Under the pieces are notes generated by a model, which was not told the DNA's origin, ran no database searches, and saw only the letters and a list, made by a program, of their open reading frames with translations. A program made the position numbers and the translations under genes. Below, one piece after another: positions 59,094 through 64,000 of a stretch of DNA of 64,000 bases. Each line of letters begins with the position of its first letter. The first letter of the stretch is position 1. This stretch comes from Saccharomycopsis phalli (taxonomy: Eukaryota > Ascomycota > Saccharomycetes > Ascoideales > Saccharomycopsidaceae), in the NCBI GenBank assembly GCA_020342235.1, contig CP073214.1, positions 1-64,000 of the forward strand, read 5' to 3'.

Positions 59094-59828
59094 TTATGCC
59101 CCTACTCCTATAAATTGCAAGTCCTTGTTCGAGTCCTGTATTGCCCGGTCCAACTGCTCGCTGTTCATATTCATTTTCTCCATAAACACTTTACGTAGCA
59201 ACATTAGTTCCAGCTCCTGCTTATCAATCTGTGCATTGAAACGAAGCTGGCTATTCATAAACTCTCGGGTAGTCTGTGCTAATTGCTCCTTTGTCATTTT
59301 GGTACTAAAGGCAATATGGCTCTTGAGCAATGTCTTCTTTAGCAGCAAGTTCTCGTACCTTATTCTCTCCAAGGTTGCAAGCCACTGCTGCTCAAATACC
59401 CGACCTGCATTCATAAACCGTTCCATATGAGCCTTGAATGAGACGCACTTGTGCACCATGATCTTGATTGTATGTTCTAGCAGCTTATTTTCCTGTATAT
59501 ATAATTGCACATCATGCGTGAGATCCTTGATTTCCTTCTTCTTGATGACATAGTCGAACATTAGCGTGTTGTTCAACACTTTGGCTTCATTGATCTCCTT
59601 GGGGTTGAATTGCCCTAGCTGATTGTTCTTGGCCTCAAGATCCATCATCAACTTGTCAATCTGCGCGTTTTTGACCTCTATCGCTTTCGCATTTGCTTTT
59701 ACTAAATCGCTCAATGACTCCACCTGCGCCTTGTACACCTTGACATCATCATTGTCCGCCAGCTGCTGAATTGCAAAGTAAAAAGCACAGCAGGATATAA
59801 TTAGCAACACAAAACATACAAAGCTCAT
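59094..59828 (-). CDS. Unknown single-pass, coiled-coil protein
   Basis: A 244-aa protein that I do not recognise. Residues 1-22 form one hydrophobic segment (MSFVCFVLLIISCCAFYFAI), a signal anchor or uncleaved signal. The remainder is almost entirely alpha-helical coiled coil (about residues 25-235) with heptad-like Leu, Ile and Met spacing. It probably has an ER- or organelle-anchored N terminus with a long cytosolic or lumenal rod. It lies between SEC2 and a PDR16-type gene in the same orientation as SEC2, 40 bp upstream of it. No catalytic motif. The frame is intact and the length suggests a real gene. Confidence 0.7.
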   Translation of the reverse strand: MSFVCFVLLIISCCAFYFAIQQLADNDDVKVYKAQVESLSDLVKANAKAIEVKNAQIDKLMMDLEAKNNQLGQFNPKEINEAKVLNNTLMFDYVIKKKEIKDLTHDVQLYIQENKLLEHTIKIMVHKCVSFKAHMERFMNAGRVFEQQWLATLERIRYENLLLKKTLLKSHIAFSTKMTKEQLAQTTREFMNSQLRFNAQIDKQELELMLLRKVFMEKMNMNSEQLDRAIQDSNKDLQFIGVGA

Positions 59829-60744
59829 ACTGCCTATTCTCGTATTCCCGATAGCTGATATATTGTGCTCCCTACTTTCTCGAGTAAACTGTCAGGAGCT
59901 ATCTGAAACTATTGCAAATTTGGAAATCGTCAAAACTTGGTCAGCTATCCCGCAATAAATTTCCTTGATTATATATATATACCTTGATAACCAGATTAAG
60001 CCCCCTCAATTACTATTATATATCTCCGAGAACAAAAGTAAAATAACGACCAGAACCCGACTTTTAATATGTCAAATACAGTAGCTTGTGCGTTGCCAGA
60101 CTTAATGCGGATGGATTTCAGTCGGATGAAACGCACGACCGTCAATGCATGTCTCACTTTCGGGAACAATACTAGGCATCCAGCAAGAATTAAGAGGTGA
60201 AACTCTTGACAACGTCTATTGATTATAAATTTAGATCGCCTCTAAGGTGTGATTCAGAATCGGTACCTTGTTTCTCGTATAATGGATTTGGAAATAAAGG
60301 GATACGGTTTCCACATTTAGCTTTCCATTGATAAAATCGGCGTGCGTCACCATCACGAATTCTAAAAGGCAAAACTAACTCTAAGCTTAAAATAAACTAA
60401 ACGATCAGGGTCAATTGAAACTATCCCTTGGTGATCATAGATTAGTACTGCCCACCTATGTACTAGGAAAAGTACAACATCGCATACATTGCTTGCTTGG
60501 ACTTATTACTAGCATTCTTGTCGCTCCTCAGGATATGACTCTATTGCTTTATGTTTATTGTGCTGTTGGTCTGTTCTCCACTTTCGTAATTTGTACCTGC
60601 AGTCTATTTACGATTGTATTGTTTAAATCCACCGGAATTTTTGCTTGCCATGCTCAAATCAGTGTCTAGATTCCTCAAGGTATTTGCGCCGGGTAACATG
60701 TGCCTATCAGATGTTTCATTGCCAAAAATATCAATCTCTTGGTG
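59829..60744. promoter_or_regulatory. Divergent intergenic region upstream of the PDR16-type gene
   Basis: 916 bp without a supported gene. A short frame at 60415-60669 is unsupported. A TCCACCGGA near 60629 resembles a drug-response element with one extra base, too weak to call. Confidence 0.35.
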
Positions 60745-61968
60745 ATGGGTCTATTCTCAAGAAGTGCTGCACCACAGGAAACCGTTGCTGTTTCGGAATC
60801 CTCGGAAGATGTTCCAAATGATACCACTAGTGTGTTTAGACCTTTGGAAAAGCCTGCTGCCGGAACCGTCAGTCAACCGGAGGTTCCTAATGATCAGAGT
60901 GTCTCCGATGAAGAAAAAAAGGACCGGTACCAAAAAGTATTGGAGCATTTTCTGTCGCCCGGATTAAAATATAAGCTTTCTACCGAGGAATCCGAGGAAA
61001 GTGCCAAAGAGGTCGAGTTGACACCCGTCGAGAAGGCATGGTTGACAAAAGAGTGCTTTTTGCGATACCTTCGAGCATGTAACTGGAAGGCAGACGCCGC
61101 GATCACGCGACTCGAAGACTCTATAGTGTGGCGACGGGAGTATGGAATTTCAAACGGGATTTATGGCAGTAAGTCACAGGACAAGTACCAAATCCCCGAG
61201 TTGAAAGAAAAGGCATTGGTCCCGGAGACCGTTGACGAAGAACACACTTCGGGGAAACAGGTGCTCTTTGGATACGACAAAGGATGCAGACCGTGCTTGT
61301 TTTTGTCCACTGGCAAAGAAAACACCAAACCTTCGCAACGGCAGGTCCAATTTTTAATTTTCATGCTTGAGGCAACAATCAACTACATGCCCCAGGGACA
61401 AGACAAGTTGGCACTTTGCGTTGACTTTAAGGATTACCCAGGGGTTGGCCTTAAGAAAAAGCCAATGCCTTCAGTGGGAGTTGGAAGATCGGTGTTGCAC
61501 ATCTTGCAGTACCATTATCCTGAAAGATTAGGCCGGGCACTTTTCATAAACATTCCCTTTGTAGCCAGCGTGTTTCTTAAACTCTGCTGGCCATTTTTGG
61601 ACCCTTACACCAAGCAGAAGGTTCTGTTTGATAATCCGTTTGGCGACTTTGTGCCTTCTGAGCAGTTGCCAAAAGACTATGGCGGGAACGTCAACTTCAA
61701 ATTTGATCTGGACAAGTACTGGGAAGGTTTGCTTGAAATTGGTCAGAAGAAATTTGACAAGTACATGGAACGGTTCTTTGAATTAGGAGGTGAAGTCGGA
61801 TTGAGCGAAGTTGACTTGCGAAGCCATGAGGCAGTTCCAGAAGGTGCTCATGCTAAAGCAGAAAAACTGGACCCTGCATTATTGCAACCCAGCTCTGTGG
61901 ACCAGCTTTTGGATGAAAAGACCGTCATTGACGAGAATATTACACAAGCCCAGGTAGTTTCACAATAG
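60745..61968 (+). CDS. PDR16: Sec14-like phosphatidylinositol transfer protein (Pdr16/Pdr17 type)
   Basis: A 407-aa CRAL-TRIO protein from the ATG at 60745. The in-frame ATG at 60700 adds 15 unlikely residues. Diagnostic blocks are AWLTKECFLRYLRACNWKAD (N-terminal CRAL-TRIO helix), the lipid-binding core FLIFMLEATINYMPQGQDKLALCVDFKDYPG, LHILQYHYPERLGRALFINIPF, and GGEVGLSEVDLRS, the last being specific to Pdr16/Pdr17. These proteins bind phosphatidylinositol and sterol, acting at lipid droplets or ER-associated membranes in lipid balance and azole tolerance. Whether it is Pdr16 or Pdr17 is not certain. It converges on the BIK1-type gene with a 100-bp spacer. Confidence 0.9.
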   Translation: MGLFSRSAAPQETVAVSESSEDVPNDTTSVFRPLEKPAAGTVSQPEVPNDQSVSDEEKKDRYQKVLEHFLSPGLKYKLSTEESEESAKEVELTPVEKAWLTKECFLRYLRACNWKADAAITRLEDSIVWRREYGISNGIYGSKSQDKYQIPELKEKALVPETVDEEHTSGKQVLFGYDKGCRPCLFLSTGKENTKPSQRQVQFLIFMLEATINYMPQGQDKLALCVDFKDYPGVGLKKKPMPSVGVGRSVLHILQYHYPERLGRALFINIPFVASVFLKLCWPFLDPYTKQKVLFDNPFGDFVPSEQLPKDYGGNVNFKFDLDKYWEGLLEIGQKKFDKYMERFFELGGEVGLSEVDLRSHEAVPEGAHAKAEKLDPALLQPSSVDQLLDEKTVIDENITQAQVVSQ

Positions 61969-62068
61969 ATTGTATCATATACACTGGCAGAATCACTCGC
62001 CCACATATAGTGCAGCTACATGTAAATACGGTCACTATATTATAATTGTATCTAATAAACTCAGTAAG

Positions 62069-64000
62069 TCAAGACTCAAAAGGACAGTCAAAACTATCGT
62101 GCCCCTCACGTTCACACAATCCACACCATTTACTTCTTCCCTTGGAAGCGTCCACCGCAACAGTAGGCTTATATACCGGCAACTGTCCTTGTACAATCTC
62201 CGAAGTAGATGAATATCTGATCGCAGACTTGTCGGCGTCACAATCAGGCTTATTGATATCCAAATTCTCATCTTCTTCTTCAATAGAAGAGTTGCTTAGC
62301 CTCTTCATCATGTCAGGAGAAAACACATTATCCACCTCCAACGAAGACATGGATCCATGCTTTCTATCCACTTTACCCACTTTTCTCAACAACAACTCTG
62401 TCTGGGCATCTTTCTCAGATATTTCTGCCTCATGTAACTTAACTGCTACCTTCGACTCGTCAAGCAAACCTCGATTCTCCGCGATCTTGTCTTCTTGTTC
62501 TAGCTTCAAATGTGCAATCATCTCCGACAAAGAGTCAGCTTCATCACCTTTCTTCGCAAGAGCATTTTCATATTCACTGTGTTTATTCTGAAACTTCTCA
62601 TACTGGTTTGCTACATCGAGGTCAATAGCTCGGGCTTGCTCATACTGAGCAATGGTGCGTTTCAACTCCTCATTCTCCCTGCTTAGTCGCAGCTTATCAT
62701 CAATCTGCGCTTTTAAAAATTTAATCTCCTCATCCTTGGCCTCTGATAACATGATCTGCTTCTTCAACTCATTCATCTCCGTCACATTTTGGTCAGTAAT
62801 TCCTGCCAATCTCTTCAATTCATTATCCTTCTCCTGTATGACATTGGTAAATTCTTGGAATTCAGTATCCTTATGCATTCGCAACTCATAAAGCTGTTCA
62901 GTTAACTTTGCAATTTCTGCCTCTCCAGCGACTCTTGCCGCATTCAGAGATTCTGATTCATGATCTTGTATTGCATCCTTAGTAAGAGTTAACTGTCGCT
63001 CCAACATACTGATTCTCTCATCTTTTTCCTGGATATCTAATTTAAACTGCTTCAACTCTGAAATGCCATCTTCAGTCTGCTCCAATTCTGGAGCGTTGTC
63101 TTTGGATTTCTCCAACTCTAGCAACGCATCTTTTAATTCGGCGAGTTGCTGATCTCTCTGTTGAAGTTCGGCCTCGTAATAATCAGACATTTCTAGTAAT
63201 TGACTTTCAACATCTTTTCCCTCAAGTCCATCCACTTTACGGGAGTCTAATTCTTTCTGCATTGTATCCATTTTGATTGTCATTTCTTTAATTACCTCGT
63301 CTCTTTTAGAAACTTCATCAGTTAATGTATTGAATCGGAGTTCGTACTTGTCAAGATCACTAACAAGAGCCTGTAGTTGTTCCTCTTTATCTCCGTTGAT
63401 GAAGTTAAAATCATCATTGGCATTTAAGTTTTCAATTACCATTTCTCGTTCTTCAAGCATAGCCTCGAGGTCTTTAATGGTATCGTTCTTTTCAATTAAC
63501 TCCGACTTTAACATCATGACATTTTCACCACCCTCCAGTGATAGTTCATCATTCAACTCCACAATAACGCTCTGGTACTCTTCAATTTTCAAGTTCAACT
63601 GTTGCACTTCGTTGGTGAAAATTTCAGCATTTTCAGAAGCCTGATCTTCTAAAATACTGATGGCCTCTCTTAATTCGTCTCTCTGCTGATCAGCAAGCTG
63701 CTTCACCTTGATGATCTTGGCATCTTTTTTTTCTAGCTGTGACTTGTATAGTTCCAACTGGAGCTTTAGTTCGTCAATGGTTGTGGAATAGTCTTTGATT
63801 ATTTCTAACTTTTCATTAAGTTGCTTTTTATAGTTACTAATTTGGGTTGTAAGCATGAGTTTTTCACTCATCAACGCCTTGTGCTTTGTGGTCAAGGTAT
63901 GAATCTGGCTGATAAGGTCCAGGTTTCTGGAAGGTGTGGAAGGGTATTTTTCGGTATTAGATGCCAACGTGCTGCTGAAACTTCTTCTGTTCACTCCAAC
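62069..64000 (-). CDS. BIK1: Bik1-type (CLIP-170) microtubule plus-end protein, partial
   Basis: At least 641 residues, running off the right edge; the frame is still open at 64000, and the supposed start codon there is GTG, so the true N terminus (probably a CAP-Gly domain) lies outside. The visible part is one long coiled coil and ends with the zinc knuckle CGLCEREGHDSFDCPF, the CCHC type found at the C terminus of yeast Bik1 and CLIP-170. These bind microtubule plus ends and dynein/Bim1. The coiled coil is long compared with S. cerevisiae Bik1 (440 aa), more like animal CLIP-170; another coiled-coil protein with a zinc knuckle remains possible. Confidence 0.75.
   Translation of the reverse strand, partial: VGVNRRSFSSTLASNTEKYPSTPSRNLDLISQIHTLTTKHKALMSEKLMLTTQISNYKKQLNEKLEIIKDYSTTIDELKLQLELYKSQLEKKDAKIIKVKQLADQQRDELREAISILEDQASENAEIFTNEVQQLNLKIEEYQSVIVELNDELSLEGGENVMMLKSELIEKNDTIKDLEAMLEEREMVIENLNANDDFNFINGDKEEQLQALVSDLDKYELRFNTLTDEVSKRDEVIKEMTIKMDTMQKELDSRKVDGLEGKDVESQLLEMSDYYEAELQQRDQQLAELKDALLELEKSKDNAPELEQTEDGISELKQFKLDIQEKDERISMLERQLTLTKDAIQDHESESLNAARVAGEAEIAKLTEQLYELRMHKDTEFQEFTNVIQEKDNELKRLAGITDQNVTEMNELKKQIMLSEAKDEEIKFLKAQIDDKLRLSRENEELKRTIAQYEQARAIDLDVANQYEKFQNKHSEYENALAKKGDEADSLSEMIAHLKLEQEDKIAENRGLLDESKVAVKLHEAEISEKDAQTELLLRKVGKVDRKHGSMSSLEVDNVFSPDMMKRLSNSSIEEEDENLDINKPDCDADKSAIRYSSTSEIVQGQLPVYKPTVAVDASKGRSKWCGLCEREGHDSFDCPFES

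Noticed and set aside
60629-60638. Drug-response element upstream of the PDR16-type gene
   Set aside because: TCCACCGGA differs from the TCC-CGGA palindrome by an extra base and is single.

Overview
The window is one end of a budding-yeast (Saccharomycotina) chromosome. Core genes with clear yeast orthologues (TFB2, RCY1, VPS41, MET2, an MDL-type ABC transporter, SEC2, a PDR16-type Sec14 protein, BIK1) fill the right third and carry no visible introns. Leucine is mostly TTG. A few CTG codons fall where related proteins carry a polar residue, which suggests, without proof, a CTG-Ser clade species. CTG is written here as Leu and should be read with that caution.

Layout. (1) 1-525: telomere of a short 8-nt unit (G-strand GCGGATGT), then a strikingly regular 51-bp tandem repeat made of three E-boxes spaced 16, 17 and 18 bp. 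(2) 0.9-4.5 kb: two tandem, decayed, secreted subtilisin-like protease genes. (3) 2.1-7.5 kb: graveyard of solo LTRs, Ty1/copia relics and LINE tails. (4) 7.6-19.2 kb: a Ty1/copia element between two divergent, intron-bearing tRNA genes, Ile(AAT) and Tyr(GTA). A second, younger copia element with apparently identical LTRs and a 5-bp target duplication is nested inside it. (5) 19.5-21.4 kb: a 5'-truncated LINE with an (ATT)n tail and 12-bp target duplication, itself inside an LTR-like repeat. (6) 21.5-22.6 kb: an RTA1-family membrane protein gene with two perfect TCCGCGGA drug-response-type sites. (7) 23.7-26.0 kb: LINE relics on both strands. (8) 26.5-42.3 kb: a seven-gene accessory block: DUF1479 dioxygenase-like protein, MFS permease, Zn2Cys6 regulator, NCS1 permease, hydantoinase/oxoprolinase fused to DUF917, beta-lactamase-fold serine hydrolase and a second MFS permease. 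(9) 43.6-64 kb: conserved core genes.

The accessory block is the best candidate for an undescribed system. A Fur-type NCS1 transporter (the superfamily of hydantoin, allantoin and uracil permeases) shares a roughly 1-kb divergent promoter with a ring-opening hydantoinase-family enzyme. A serine hydrolase follows only 148 bp downstream, and a zinc-cluster regulator lies 28 bp from the transporter tail to tail. Together they look like a subtelomeric uptake-and-degradation cluster for a cyclic amide or imide (hydantoin, lactam, oxoproline or similar). The substrate cannot be read from the sequence.

The retroelements are treated as fossils. Approximate ages come only from LTR comparison by eye.
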